Below, one piece after another: positions 17,141 to 25,981 of a DNA stretch of 42,679 nucleotides (position 1 is the first letter of the stretch; each line of letters starts with the position of its first letter). Made by a program: the position numbers and the translations under genes. This DNA comes from Nocardia sp. (GTDB taxonomy: Bacteria > Actinomycetota > Actinomycetes > Mycobacteriales > Mycobacteriaceae): positions 1 to 42,679 of the forward strand of contig JACIXH010000017.1 in assembly GCA_014360565.1 (NCBI GenBank), given 5' to 3'. The notes beneath the pieces were generated by a model. It did not search any database, was not told the origin of the DNA, and worked only from the letters and a program-made list of their open reading frames with translations.

Positions 17141-17551
17141 CTACTTGGTCTGCTGGATGCGGACCATATTTCCGGCGGGATCGCGGAAGGCGCAGTCGCG
17201 GACACCGTAGGGCTGATCGGTGGGTTCCTGGACGACTTCGATGTCGCCTGCCTGCAGCTTCTCGAACAGGCCGTCGAGGTCGTCGGTGGCGAGGTTGACG
17301 CCGGCATAGGTGCCTTTGGCCATCATTTCGCCGATGACGCGACGTTCCTCGTCGGTGATGCCGGGGTCGGCGGCCGGCGGGTGCAGCACGATGGAGGTGT
17401 CGGGCTGGCCGGTGGGGCCGACGGTGATCCAGCGCATCCCGTTGTAGCCGACATCGTTGCGGACCTCGAAGCCGAGCGTGTCGCGGTAGAAGGCCAGCGC
17501 GGCGTCGGGGTCGTCCTGGGGCAGGTAGGTCTGGTGGATGGTGAGGTTCAT
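17141..17551 (-). CDS. VOC-superfamily (glyoxalase/bleomycin-resistance-like) protein
   Basis: About 136 residues with the paired beta-alpha-beta-beta-beta units of the vicinal-oxygen-chelate fold: MNLTIHQTYLPQDDPDAALAFYRDTLGFEVRNDVGYNGMRWITVG, then VNLATDDLDGLFEKLQAGDIEVVQEPTDQPYGVRDCAFRDPAGNMVRIQQ. It could be a metal-dependent lyase/dioxygenase or a drug-binding protein. The start at 17551 fits the family N-terminus better than the GTG three codons upstream. It lies 10 bp downstream of a short AraC gene, a frequent actinobacterial pairing. Confidence 0.88.
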   Translation of the reverse strand: MNLTIHQTYLPQDDPDAALAFYRDTLGFEVRNDVGYNGMRWITVGPTGQPDTSIVLHPPAADPGITDEERRVIGEMMAKGTYAGVNLATDDLDGLFEKLQAGDIEVVQEPTDQPYGVRDCAFRDPAGNMVRIQQTK

Positions 17552-17561
17552 GGCGACCACG

Positions 17562-18005
17562 CTAATTGCCGGTTCCAGCGGAAGCTTCTCGATTCCTGAT
17601 CGGTCTGGTCACCTTCTTGACCACGCACGACGGCATCCCCGCGGTCTGCTCGTCCTGCTGCTGTTTGTAGCTGCTGGGCGGCACACCGACGAGTTCGGTG
17701 AAACGGGTACTGAAGGTGCCCAGCGAGGACGAGCCGACGGCGAAACACACCTCGGTGACGCTCAGGTCGCCGCGGCGCAGCAGCGCCATGGCCCGTTCGA
17801 TGCGGCGCGTCATCAGGTACGAGTACGGCGATTCCCCGTAGGCGAGGCGGAACTGCCTGCTGAGGTGGCCTGCCGACATGTGCACACCGCGAGCGAGCGC
17901 TTCGACATCGAGCGGCTGGGCGAATTCGCGATCGATGCGGTCGCGCACGCGACGCAGCAGCGCGAGATCGCGCAGGTGCTGTGGCTTCGCGGGTGTACCG
18001 GTCAC
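17562..18005 (-). CDS. Short AraC-family regulator (DNA-binding domain only)
   Basis: A 147-residue protein that is nearly all AraC double helix-turn-helix: FAQPLDVEALARGVHMSAGHLSRQFRLAYGESPYSYLMTRRIERAM and DLSVTEVCFAVGSSSLGTFSTRFTELVGVPPSSY. It has no N-terminal ligand domain. Its ATG overlaps the MerR stop by 4 bp (ATGA), so the two are probably translationally coupled. The VOC gene follows 10 bp downstream and is its likely partner or target. Confidence 0.9.
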   Translation of the reverse strand: MTGTPAKPQHLRDLALLRRVRDRIDREFAQPLDVEALARGVHMSAGHLSRQFRLAYGESPYSYLMTRRIERAMALLRRGDLSVTEVCFAVGSSSLGTFSTRFTELVGVPPSSYKQQQDEQTAGMPSCVVKKVTRPIRNREASAGTGN

Positions 18006-18451
18006 ATCGCCGATCGTCCCACGTCGGACGGTATCGGCGACACCGGCGGGCCGTCACGGGGGCCGAGGACTGCGCCGAGTTCGGCGCGGAAGCTGGGGCA
18101 GGTACGAAAATCCTCGGCGTCGCAGTCCAGGACGTGGGTGACGGCATCGAGGGCGGCGTGAGTGCGGGCGATCTGGTCGGCGAGGCGGTCGCGGTGAGCC
18201 TCGAGTACGGTGCGGCGGCTGCGGCGATCGGGCGAACGAACGAACAGGATCGCGAGATCTTCGAGGGACAAGCCCGCCTTCTTGCCCAGGACGATCATCG
18301 CGATCGCCTCGACATCGGCGCTGCGGTAATGGCGGCGTCCGGCCGAGTCACGCGGTGGGGCGAGCAGCCCACGGTCTTCCCAGTGGCGCAGCACGTGGGT
18401 CGCGAGCCCGAACTGCGCCGCCACCGCACCGATCGTGTGTTCCTCGGCCAT
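18002..18451 (-). CDS. MerR-family regulator
   Basis: A 149-residue protein. The N-terminal winged helix HTIGAVAAQFGLATHVLRHWEDRGLLAPPRDSAGRRHYRSADVEAI is classical. A coiled dimerisation helix and a tail with two cysteines (VLDCDAEDFRTCPSF) follow; in some MerR proteins such cysteines sense metals or oxidants, but here the spacing is not diagnostic. It lies 9 bp after the methyltransferase gene and overlaps the AraC start by 4 bp. Confidence 0.88.
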   Translation of the reverse strand: MAEEHTIGAVAAQFGLATHVLRHWEDRGLLAPPRDSAGRRHYRSADVEAIAMIVLGKKAGLSLEDLAILFVRSPDRRSRRTVLEAHRDRLADQIARTHAALDAVTHVLDCDAEDFRTCPSFRAELGAVLGPRDGPPVSPIPSDVGRSAM

Positions 18452-18460
18452 CGTCGCAGC

Positions 18461-19006
18461 CTATGCGGAGACGCGGTAGCAGGTGATTACAGCGACGGGA
18501 TGCCAAGGCAGACGGACAGTTTCGGTGTCGACCGGGCCGAAGACCGCACCTAGTGCACTCCGGATGTCGCGGGTTCGGGCGAAACGGAAGTCGTAGATCC
18601 CGGCGGCCCCGCCCGGACGCAGTGTTCGACGCAGTTCGGCGACGGCGCCGGGCAGGTCGGGCCATTCGTGCATGCTCAGGCTCGAGACGGCGAAGTCGAT
18701 GCTGTTGTCGGGATGGGGCAGTTCGGCGACGTCGGCGACGGCCAGTTCGATCGTCTGCTCGGCGACGGCGCGGCGGGCGATCTCGATCATATGCGGGGAC
18801 AGGTCGATGCCGTGCAGACGCAGGTCGGGACGACGTGCTGCCAGGTGCGACAACAGCTTTCCCGGGCCGGTGCCGAGATCGACGACGGTGGCCGAGTCGG
18901 CGGTGCGGGTGTCGATGTCGGCGGCGATCCGGCGGTACAGGCCGGTCAGCAGGCGGGTGGCGCGCCGGTCGTAGCCGAGGCTCTGTTCATATCCGAAAGT
19001 GGTCAT
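18461..19006 (-). CDS. Class I SAM-dependent methyltransferase
   Basis: A 181-residue methyltransferase. VVDLGTGPGKLLSHLA is motif I (SAM binding), LHGIDLSPHMIEIA is motif post-I, ELPHPDNSIDFAVSSLSMHEW is motif II, and LRPGGAAGIYDF is motif III. The start at 19006 (MTTFGYEQSLGY) fits the family better than the upstream ATG at 19027. The substrate is unknown. It lies 17 bp after the isochorismatase-like gene and 9 bp before MerR, a tight operon. Confidence 0.87.
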   Translation of the reverse strand: MTTFGYEQSLGYDRRATRLLTGLYRRIAADIDTRTADSATVVDLGTGPGKLLSHLAARRPDLRLHGIDLSPHMIEIARRAVAEQTIELAVADVAELPHPDNSIDFAVSSLSMHEWPDLPGAVAELRRTLRPGGAAGIYDFRFARTRDIRSALGAVFGPVDTETVRLPWHPVAVITCYRVSA

Positions 19007-19023
19007 GAGGCCACGGTGCCCGT

Positions 19024-19581
19024 TCACGTCGACCTGAAGTCAAGCTCCTCGGTCGGGCGGACGGCCGCGGTGCGACCCGGCGCGCTCTGGAATCGCCAGT
19101 ACAGATTCGTGTGGGCGATGACTTCTTCGGGTTTCGGTGCGCCCCACCGGGTTTTGTCGCCGGTGGTGTGGGCGTCGGCGACGAGGGTGACGTCGTAGCC
19201 GCGCACGAAAGCGCCGTGGATGGTCGAGCGGACGCAGGCGTCGGATTCCGCGCCCGTGACGACCAGATGACCGGCGCCCACCGCCGCGAGCAGTCCCTCC
19301 AAAGCGGTGTCCTCGAAGGAGTCTCCGTAGCGTTTGTGGACCAGCGGTTCGGAGTCCGCGCGGATGAGTTCGGGGACGTAGCGCCAGGGATCGCTGTGTT
19401 CGACCAGGTCCTCGGAGGAATGCTGGATCCAGATGATCGGCACGTCGGCGCTGCGGGCACGGTCGACGAGGGCGGTGATGTTGGCGATGACGTCGTCGCG
19501 GCGCAGCCCTTCGTCGACGACACCGTTCTGGACATCCACGATGAGCAGTGCGGTGTTCGGGCGGTCGGGCAGCGTGGTCAT
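19024..19581 (-). CDS. Isochorismatase-family cysteine hydrolase
   Basis: A 185-residue hydrolase of the isochorismatase/nicotinamidase fold. The catalytic triad is visible: Asp in LLIVDVQNGV, Lys in LVHKRYGDSF and Cys in ESDACVRSTIHGA, with the cis-peptide region VVTGAESDAC. Members hydrolyse amides or vinyl ethers of small molecules; the substrate here cannot be assigned. It lies 20 bp downstream of the DUF1460 gene. Confidence 0.9.
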   Translation of the reverse strand: MTTLPDRPNTALLIVDVQNGVVDEGLRRDDVIANITALVDRARSADVPIIWIQHSSEDLVEHSDPWRYVPELIRADSEPLVHKRYGDSFEDTALEGLLAAVGAGHLVVTGAESDACVRSTIHGAFVRGYDVTLVADAHTTGDKTRWGAPKPEEVIAHTNLYWRFQSAPGRTAAVRPTEELDFRST

Positions 19582-19601
19582 GGCGAGTCCTCCGAAGTCG
19601 G

Positions 19602-20390
19602 TCAGAGCGGGCGCAACACGACGATGCCCGGGACGGTCCGCAGATAGTCGGCCAGAGCAGTATCGACCACCCGGTTGTTCGCGGCGAGCGAGGACGCGTT
19701 GCGGAAGACCGGGCCGGTCGGGGTTTCGACGATGATGCCGACGTGGGTGACATCGAGGCCGGCGTCGGGGGTGTAGGCGCCGAGGAAGTCGCCGGTGCGA
19801 AGGGCACCCGACACCGTCGCGTCGACGGCGGCCGAGGGAATGTGGGTGACCGCGCGGTCGAGCACGGCGACACCGGGCAGGTAGGTGCTGCCGTCGGTTT
19901 TGGCGTTGAGGTGCTTGGTGGTGGTGACCGCCGCGGGGCTCAGACTCGCGGTGATGTCGGTGGCCGCGGGCCGCTCACGGGCGGCCCAGTCGGTGAAGAA
20001 GTGCTTGCGCTGGGCGAATTCGACGCGGCTGTCGACGTAGCGGGTGGCGATCAGGTTGGTGCGGAACTGGTCGCGGTCGGCCGAACGCGACGCGGCAACG
20101 ATGTAGTCGAGATAGGTGAAGCAGTCGACGCGGCGCAGGTCGACGACGAGCTGTTCGGGTTCGGTGGCCGAGCCGATCAGCATGTTCGCGCCGTAGGGGG
20201 TATCGAGCAGCCGCGCGGAGAGGCGTTCGATGAGTGCGCCACGGCCCAGATCGCCCGCTTCGGCTCGCACGGTGAGCAGTTCGTCGATCTTGCGTACGGA
20301 GGCGTCGTCGATGGCCGGGGCCGCCGCGGCCGGTGCGAGCGCGCACGCGAACGCGACGAGCACCAACAGGATCCGGACGATGATGCGCAA
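19602..20390 (-). CDS. DUF1460 N-acetylmuramoyl-L-alanine-amidase-like secreted protein
   Basis: About 262 residues from the TTG at 20390, which has GGAGG just upstream and opens a clean signal peptide (MRIIVRILLVLVAFACALAPAAAA). The mature protein carries the NlpC/P60-like DUF1460 pattern: VVDLRRVDCFTYLDYIVA with the nucleophilic Cys, GVAVLD, and DVTHVGIIVETPTGPVFRNAS with the His. It is likely a periplasmic peptidoglycan amidase. The longer open frame to 20471 lacks a recognisable N-terminus. Confidence 0.8.
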   Translation of the reverse strand: MRIIVRILLVLVAFACALAPAAAAPAIDDASVRKIDELLTVRAEAGDLGRGALIERLSARLLDTPYGANMLIGSATEPEQLVVDLRRVDCFTYLDYIVAASRSADRDQFRTNLIATRYVDSRVEFAQRKHFFTDWAARERPAATDITASLSPAAVTTTKHLNAKTDGSTYLPGVAVLDRAVTHIPSAAVDATVSGALRTGDFLGAYTPDAGLDVTHVGIIVETPTGPVFRNASSLAANNRVVDTALADYLRTVPGIVVLRPL

Positions 20391-20500
20391 AACGCCTCCA
20401 ACTGGCCGCGGTCGATCGGTGCGAGCGGCTTCCACCGTAGCCGACAAGCCCGGCGATGCTGTCCGATCCATGCCGCTTCACGTACCGTAGTCGCAGGTAG

Positions 20501-20519
20501 TTCGCGGTGTAATCGCGAA
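20501..20519. promoter_or_regulatory. TTCGCG-n7-CGCGAA dyad before the MDR dehydrogenase
   Basis: A 6-bp-armed inverted repeat in the 186-bp divergent gap between the amidase-like and glucose-dehydrogenase-like genes, 57 bp before the latter's ATG. It may be an operator for either gene; no regulator gene is adjacent. Confidence 0.3.
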
Positions 20520-20576
20520 GAGGTCGCTCGTGCAGGTTCTGACACATCGCCCCGTTTCGGCGAAAGGTAAACCGAC

Positions 20577-21629
20577 ATGCGTGCTTTGACCGTCATTCCC
20601 TCCCAGCCTGGATCGTTGAGCATCCAGGACGTGCCGGATCCGATTCCCGCGCCGGACGAACTTCTCGTCGACGGTGTCGCGCTCGGCATCTGCGGCACCG
20701 ATCGTGAGATCGCCACCGGCATCTACGGGTGGGCGCCACCGGGACGCGAGCGACTGGTTCTCGGGCACGAATCCCTCGGCCGGGTACGCACGGCGCCGCA
20801 CGGCAGCGGTTTCGCCGCCGGTGATCTCGTGGTCGGGATCGTGCGCAGACCGGACCCGGTGCCGTGCGGTGCGTGTGCGCGCGGGGAGTTCGACATGTGC
20901 CGCAACGGCCGGTATGTGGAGCGCGGGATCAAGCAGATCGACGGGTTCGGGTCGAGCATGTGGGTGGTGCGGGCCGATTACGCGGTGAAGCTGGATCCTT
21001 CGCTCGAGCAGGTCGGGGTGTTGATGGAACCGACGACCGTGGTGGCCAAGGCGTGGGATCAGATCGAGAAGATCAACGGGCGTGCCTGGTTCGACCCGAA
21101 GACGGCACTGATCACCGGTGCGGGCCCGATCGGCTTGCTGGCAGCCTTACTCGGCGCTCAACGGGGGCTCGACGTGCACGTTCTCGATCGCTCGACCGAG
21201 GGCCCCAAGCCGGGACTGGTTGCCGACCTGGGCGGCACCTTCCATACGGGTTCGGCGGCGGAGGTGGCGGCAGAGATCGACCCGGACGTGGTGATCGAGG
21301 CGACCGGCTCCCCCGCTGTCGCGCTGTCGGCCGCCGAGATCAACAATCCGGGCGTGATCGTGTGTCTGACGGGGGTGTCGGCTCCGGGCGAGGAGTCCGA
21401 GGTCGACCTGGGCGCCCTCAACCGCAACATCGTGCTCGACAACGCGTTGGTGTTCGGTTCGGTGAACGCGAACCGGCACCACTACGAGCTGGCCGCCCAG
21501 TCGTTGGCAAAGGCCGACCCGGAGTGGCTGGGCAGACTGATCACCCGGCGACTGCCGCTCGAGCGGGCGCTCGAGGCGTTCGATCCGGGTGAGCACACCG
21601 ATATCAAGGTCGTCATCGACCTGGCGTGA
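20577..21629 (+). CDS. Glucose 1-dehydrogenase-like zinc MDR oxidoreductase
   Basis: A 350-residue medium-chain dehydrogenase. Catalytic-zinc positions are in GICGTDRE and LVLGHESLG. The structural-zinc loop PCGACARGEFDMC carries three cysteines. NGRYVERGIKQIDGFGSS is characteristic of archaeal and actinobacterial glucose dehydrogenases. The Rossmann motif GAGPIGLLAALLG is followed by VHVLDRSTEGPK, with a basic residue-rich loop consistent with NADP use. It probably oxidises an aldose. AAAGG lies 9 bp before the ATG. Confidence 0.85.
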   Translation: MRALTVIPSQPGSLSIQDVPDPIPAPDELLVDGVALGICGTDREIATGIYGWAPPGRERLVLGHESLGRVRTAPHGSGFAAGDLVVGIVRRPDPVPCGACARGEFDMCRNGRYVERGIKQIDGFGSSMWVVRADYAVKLDPSLEQVGVLMEPTTVVAKAWDQIEKINGRAWFDPKTALITGAGPIGLLAALLGAQRGLDVHVLDRSTEGPKPGLVADLGGTFHTGSAAEVAAEIDPDVVIEATGSPAVALSAAEINNPGVIVCLTGVSAPGEESEVDLGALNRNIVLDNALVFGSVNANRHHYELAAQSLAKADPEWLGRLITRRLPLERALEAFDPGEHTDIKVVIDLA

Positions 21630-21667
21630 TGTCGCCGGCCGGGCCCGCAGTCGCGAGACTGCGCTGA

Positions 21668-22381
21668 TCAGGTCGCGGGAACCGCGCAGCCGTCGGGGCC
21701 GCAGGCATCACCGTCGGCGATGAGCTGCGGGGCAGGCCGATCGTTCCAGGCGGTGTTCAGCGCCCGGGTGAAGGTGTCGGCGGGTTGGGCGCCGGAGACC
21801 GCGTACTTGCCGTCGAAGACGAAGAACGGGACACCGGTGGCACCGAGCGCGGCGGCTTCGGCTTCGTCGCGGCGTACTGCGTCGGCGTAGGCGTCGGGGT
21901 CGGCCAGCACCGCGCGCACCGAGTTCTCGTCCAGGCCCGCGCGCACGGCCAGCGCGACCAGACGTTCGGTGTCGCCGAAGACCGGCTCGGGTTCGGCGAA
22001 ATTGCCCGCGTAGAGGGCGTCGAGCACGGCTTCCTGTTTGCCCTGGTCGAGGGCGTAGTGCAGGAGCCGGTGCATATCGAAGCTGTTGCCGGAGTCGCGA
22101 CCTTCGGTTCGGTAGGGCAGACCCATCGCCGCGGCCTGGGCGCCGATGCCGCGCTCGTTGGCGGCGGCCTGCTCGACGGTGATGCCGTACTTCTCGGCGA
22201 TCGCGGGGATGACCGGGCGCGTGGTGCCTGCGGGCAATGTCGGATCGAGTTCGAAGGACCGGTGCACCACCTCGATCTCGTCACGGTGCGCGAACTCGCC
22301 CAGCGCTTCTTCGAAGCGGGCTTTCCCGAGGTAGCAGAACGGGCAGTTGATGTCGGTCCAGATCTCTACTCTGGTGGTCAA
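21668..22381 (-). CDS. DsbA-family oxidoreductase, FrnE-like
   Basis: A 237-residue cytosolic DsbA-fold protein. The thioredoxin-like active site is CPFC in EIWTDINCPFCYLGKARFEEAL. The characteristic FrnE segments RSFELDPTLPAG and GVPFFVFDGKYAVSGAQP (cis-Pro loop) are present, as is a C-terminal CGPDGC pair. The TTG at 22381 was chosen because a perfect AGGAGG (22387-22392) precedes it by 5 bases; the longer frame has no support. It is a putative disulfide isomerase/reductase. Confidence 0.9.
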   Translation of the reverse strand: MTTRVEIWTDINCPFCYLGKARFEEALGEFAHRDEIEVVHRSFELDPTLPAGTTRPVIPAIAEKYGITVEQAAANERGIGAQAAAMGLPYRTEGRDSGNSFDMHRLLHYALDQGKQEAVLDALYAGNFAEPEPVFGDTERLVALAVRAGLDENSVRAVLADPDAYADAVRRDEAEAAALGATGVPFFVFDGKYAVSGAQPADTFTRALNTAWNDRPAPQLIADGDACGPDGCAVPAT

Positions 22382-22530
22382 GCGAGCCTCCTGCGGCGCA
22401 TCACGGGTGCGGCGGCGGTCCGCCGGAAAGATCTGGACAGGCGTTCGAAATTCGGGGAGTACAACGCGGGCGTCGAAGCCGCTATTCCCTGGCGCGTCCG
22501 GGCACGACAGGACGAGCACGAAGGACATCG

Positions 22531-23286
22531 ATGGGGTTCGAGCAGCGAAGGGGGTGGGTGCAGGTGCCGGAGGGATTGGTGGTGCCGCGCGCGCTGGGCG
22601 GCTTGTGGGCGGTGCGCCACGCACAGAGTGCGGCGAACGTGTGGTTCGCCGACCCGGCGACCGGGCAGCGCCCGATGCCGGGGACCGATGCGGCGGTGGA
22701 GTTGACCGAGCACGGGCAATGGCAGGCGCACTGTCTGGGCGGCTGGCTCGCGGGGTTGGCCGGGATCCAGCGGCCCACGCTGGTGGTCTGCTCCCCCTAC
22801 CTGCGCACCCGGGTCACCTGGGCGGTGATGGCCGAGGTCGCCGCCACCCGCAACCGGCATCTGCGCCCGATCCGCACGCTGGTCGACGAACGGTTGCGCG
22901 ACCGGGAGATGGGGGTGTTCGAACTGCATCCGTATCGGGCGATCCGTCGCCGCGCGCCCGAGGAGGGCGCCCGGCGTGAGTTGGTCGGCAACTGGCTGTA
23001 CCGCCCGCCCGGTGGGGAATCGCTGGCCGATGTGGCGTTGCGGGTGCGCAGCTTCCTCGATGAGCTGGATGTGGCGGCCGCCGGCGAACAAGTGCTGGTG
23101 GTGACCCACGACGCGGTGGTCGTGTCGCTGCGCTACATCCTCGACGGACTCGGTGCGCCGGTGCCGGATTCGCTCGAACCGGTGCCCAACGCGTCGGTGT
23201 CGCAGTGGCGGCGGGAGGGTCCGCGGCTGGCCCTGCGGGTGTGGGGCGCGGTCGATCATCTGGCGACAGAGGAGAAAACGGGATAG
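22531..23286 (+). CDS. Histidine-phosphatase (phosphoglycerate-mutase-like) protein
   Basis: About 251 residues. The phosphate pocket is unusual: LWAVRHAQSAANVWF has RHAQS instead of the common RHGxS/T, but the phospho-accepting His is kept. VCSPYLRTRVT and VVTHDAVVVSLR supply the other pocket residues. It could be a small-molecule phosphatase rather than a mutase. AAGGA precedes the ATG by 5 bp. The antiporter gene follows after 54 bp on the same strand. Confidence 0.85.
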   Translation: MGFEQRRGWVQVPEGLVVPRALGGLWAVRHAQSAANVWFADPATGQRPMPGTDAAVELTEHGQWQAHCLGGWLAGLAGIQRPTLVVCSPYLRTRVTWAVMAEVAATRNRHLRPIRTLVDERLRDREMGVFELHPYRAIRRRAPEEGARRELVGNWLYRPPGGESLADVALRVRSFLDELDVAAAGEQVLVVTHDAVVVSLRYILDGLGAPVPDSLEPVPNASVSQWRREGPRLALRVWGAVDHLATEEKTG

Positions 23287-23340
23287 GGCCGCACCCGCGC
23301 AGCGGCGGATCGAGCGGTCCGGCGGTGCGAGAATGCGCGG

Positions 23341-25200
23341 GTGGATGTCGCGATCGGTCTGGTTGTCCTCATCGGCTCGGCGACCGCGCTGGCGGCGCTG
23401 GCACGGCGATTCGGGGTGTCGGAGCCGCTGGTGCTGACATTGGCCGGGGTGGCCGCGTCGTATCTGCCGATGGTGCCGCAGGTGCACCTGGAACCGGAAG
23501 TGGTGCTGCTGGGGCTGTTGCCGCCGTTGCTCTATACCGCCGCGTTGCGCACCTCGCTGGTCGATTTCAAGGACAATCTGCGCACCATCGCGTCACTGTC
23601 GGTGGGGTTGGTGCTGTTCAGTACGTTCGCGGTGGCGTTGGTGGTGTGGTGGTTGCTGCCGGTGCCGTGCGCGGCGGCGGTCGCACTGGGGGCGGTGGTC
23701 GCTCCCCCGGATGCGGTGGCCGCGGCCGCGGTGGCCCGGCGTACCGGGATGCCGCGCAGCATCGTGACGGTGCTCGAAGACGAGTCGTTGTTCAACGACG
23801 CGACCGCGCTGGTGGCGTTGCGTTCGGCGATCGCGGCGATGGCCGGTGCGGTCACCGCCTGGCAGATCGGGGGCGATTTCCTGCTCGCCGCCGTCGGTGG
23901 CGCTGTGATCGGCGCCGCGGTGGCCACGGCATTGGCGCTGTTGCGCAGGCGGATCACCGATCCGGTGCTCGATACCTCGGTGTCGCTGCTCGCCCCGTTC
24001 GTGGCGTATCTGCCCGCCGAGCATTTTCACGCTTCGGGGGTGATCGCGGTCGTGACGTGCGGGATGATCCTGGGCCACGGCGCGCAACGGTGGCAGGGGG
24101 CGGCCTCGCGGGTGGCCGAGTCGACCAATTGGCGCACCATCCAGTTCATTCTGGAGAGCGCGGTGTTCTTGATCATCGGTTTGCAGGTGCGCTGGATCGT
24201 CGAAGGCGCCTGGCGCAGCGGGTTGGATCACGGCACGCTCGCGGTCGCGGCAGTGGGTGTGCTGGCGGCGGTGATGCTGGCGCGCCCGGTCTGGGTGTGC
24301 ACGCCGGTGTTGGTGGCCAGGCTGTTCGGGCGGGTGACCGAACCGCTGAGTCACGCGGCGGTGGTGTCGTGGGCGGGCATGCGCGGGGTGGTCACCTTGG
24401 CGGCGGTGTTGCTGCTGCCCGATACGACTCCGCAGTTGCCGGTGCTGAAACTGCTCGCCCTGGTGGTGGTCGGCGGCACCCTGCTCGTGCAGGGCAGTTC
24501 GTTGCCGTGGCTGGTGCGGTTGCTGCGGTTGCGCGGACCGAGCCGCGAGGAAGACGCGCTCGCGAAAGCCGATCTGCTGCAACAGGCGTCGATCGCCGGT
24601 CTGGCCGAACTGGACCGCCGGATCGGGCCGGACACCCCGGGCCCGGTGATCGAGTCGCTACGGCAGCGACTGATCTGGCGTTCCAACGCCGCCTGGGAAC
24701 GGCTGGGCCGACCGGAGGCACAGCTGGTGACCCCGACCGCGGAGTACCGGCGGCTACGGCTGGCGATGCTGGGCGCCGAACGCGATGCGGTGCTGCGGGT
24801 GCGCGACGCGGGAGTCGCCGATTACGAAGTGCTCCAACATGTGCTGGCCCGGCTCGATCTCGAGGAGTCGATGATCGACCGTTTCGACGAAAACGATGAC
24901 GAGCGCCGCGCCGAACCGCTGTCGACCGCGGCCGGGGCCCAGGGGTGCGCGCATCTGGACGATGCGCCGCTGCTGGCGCAGCCGCCCGCGGGCGAGTTGG
25001 TGTGCGGGCAGTGTCTCGACGAGGGCCTGCGCTGGGTGCATCTGCGAATGTGCACCGCCTGCGGGAACATCGGTTGCTGCGAGTCTTCGATCGGCAACCA
25101 CGCCGTCGCCCATTTCCAGACCTCGGCGCATCCGGTGATGCGCAGTGTCGAACCGGGCGAGGTCTGGCGCTGGTGCTATGTCGACCAGGTGCTGGGCTAG
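23341..25200 (+). CDS. CPA1 Na+/H+ antiporter with C-terminal UBP-type zinc finger
   Basis: A 619-residue protein. The first ~400 residues form a 10-12 helix NhaP/CPA1 exchanger, with VVAPPDAVAAAAVARR, the ion-binding LEDESLFNDATALV and SWAGMRGVVTLAA. A helical cytosolic region is followed by a zinc finger of the ubiquitin-hydrolase type (about residues 540-615: GCAHLDDAP, LVCGQCLDEGLRWVHLRMCTACGNIGCCESSIGNHAVAHF, HPVMRSVEPGEVWRWCYVDQ). That domain usually recognises free C-terminal Gly-Gly tails in eukaryotes. Its role here is unknown, possibly regulatory. The GTG start is adjacent to homology. Confidence 0.9.
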   Translation: MDVAIGLVVLIGSATALAALARRFGVSEPLVLTLAGVAASYLPMVPQVHLEPEVVLLGLLPPLLYTAALRTSLVDFKDNLRTIASLSVGLVLFSTFAVALVVWWLLPVPCAAAVALGAVVAPPDAVAAAAVARRTGMPRSIVTVLEDESLFNDATALVALRSAIAAMAGAVTAWQIGGDFLLAAVGGAVIGAAVATALALLRRRITDPVLDTSVSLLAPFVAYLPAEHFHASGVIAVVTCGMILGHGAQRWQGAASRVAESTNWRTIQFILESAVFLIIGLQVRWIVEGAWRSGLDHGTLAVAAVGVLAAVMLARPVWVCTPVLVARLFGRVTEPLSHAAVVSWAGMRGVVTLAAVLLLPDTTPQLPVLKLLALVVVGGTLLVQGSSLPWLVRLLRLRGPSREEDALAKADLLQQASIAGLAELDRRIGPDTPGPVIESLRQRLIWRSNAAWERLGRPEAQLVTPTAEYRRLRLAMLGAERDAVLRVRDAGVADYEVLQHVLARLDLEESMIDRFDENDDERRAEPLSTAAGAQGCAHLDDAPLLAQPPAGELVCGQCLDEGLRWVHLRMCTACGNIGCCESSIGNHAVAHFQTSAHPVMRSVEPGEVWRWCYVDQVLG

Positions 25201-25251
25201 GCACCGGAACCCGTGCGGCGGGCAACGTGCCCCACCGCGCCCTGAGCCGGA

Positions 25252-25797
25252 CTAGCCGCGGTGGGAGTAGATCAGCCGGGCGTACTCGGCGAGCAGGTGG
25301 TCGAGCTCGGCGGATTCGCCTGCGGCAGCGAGCTGTTGGTAGCCGATGATCATCGCCATCCCGAATTCGGTGACCACGGTGGCGGTGGCCGCATCGTCGA
25401 CGACACCGTCGATGACACGGTGCACGGTGCGCCGACGCGACTCGTCGACCCGCTTGACGGTGACGTGCACCGATTCGTCGTTGGCCGCCCAGGCGCGCAG
25501 GGCAGCTTCGGCGCCGTGTTCGAGCCCGCTGGCCAGCGCCGACATGGCGCGCACGTCGGCGTCGGCGTCACCGTGGCCGACGTCGAGTGCGCGGAGCTCG
25601 AGCATCTGACGGTTCTCCCAGTGCTCGAGCAGGGTGTCGACGAAGCCCTGCCAGGAGCCGAAATGGTGATAGAACGAGCCGCTGGTGACGCCGAGGCGAC
25701 GGCACAGCACCCCGATGTTGAGTCCTTTGAAGCCGAACTCGGCGAGCACCGCCACCGCGGTGTCGAAGTACTGCTCCTTGGTGACCACTCGGGACAT
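25252..25797 (-). CDS. TetR/AcrR-family regulator
   Basis: A 181-residue TetR protein. The helix-turn-helix VLAEFGFKGLNIGVLCRRLGVTSGSFYHHFGSWQGFVDTLLEHWE is at about residues 17-62. The start at 25797 (MSRVVTKEQYFDTAV) is preferred; upstream codons look non-coding. It converges with the antiporter gene. The 213-bp gap to the next TetR gene, which is divergent, holds one obvious palindrome close to the other gene. No target of its own is clear. Confidence 0.85.
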   Translation of the reverse strand: MSRVVTKEQYFDTAVAVLAEFGFKGLNIGVLCRRLGVTSGSFYHHFGSWQGFVDTLLEHWENRQMLELRALDVGHGDADADVRAMSALASGLEHGAEAALRAWAANDESVHVTVKRVDESRRRTVHRVIDGVVDDAATATVVTEFGMAMIIGYQQLAAAGESAELDHLLAEYARLIYSHRG

Positions 25798-25981
25798 CGC
25801 GATGCCGTTCTGTTCGTGCGGGCAGGGCCGAAGAATGCGAACAGTACCCCATCGTATCGAGGCCCCGCGCATGCATAACGTTGTCTACGCTGTGTTTCGT
25901 TCGACGCACTGTGCAGCGAAATACCAAGTGGCGGAACCAAATACGGTCGCGACCTCCGAAAAGCACATCCGGATGGAATAG

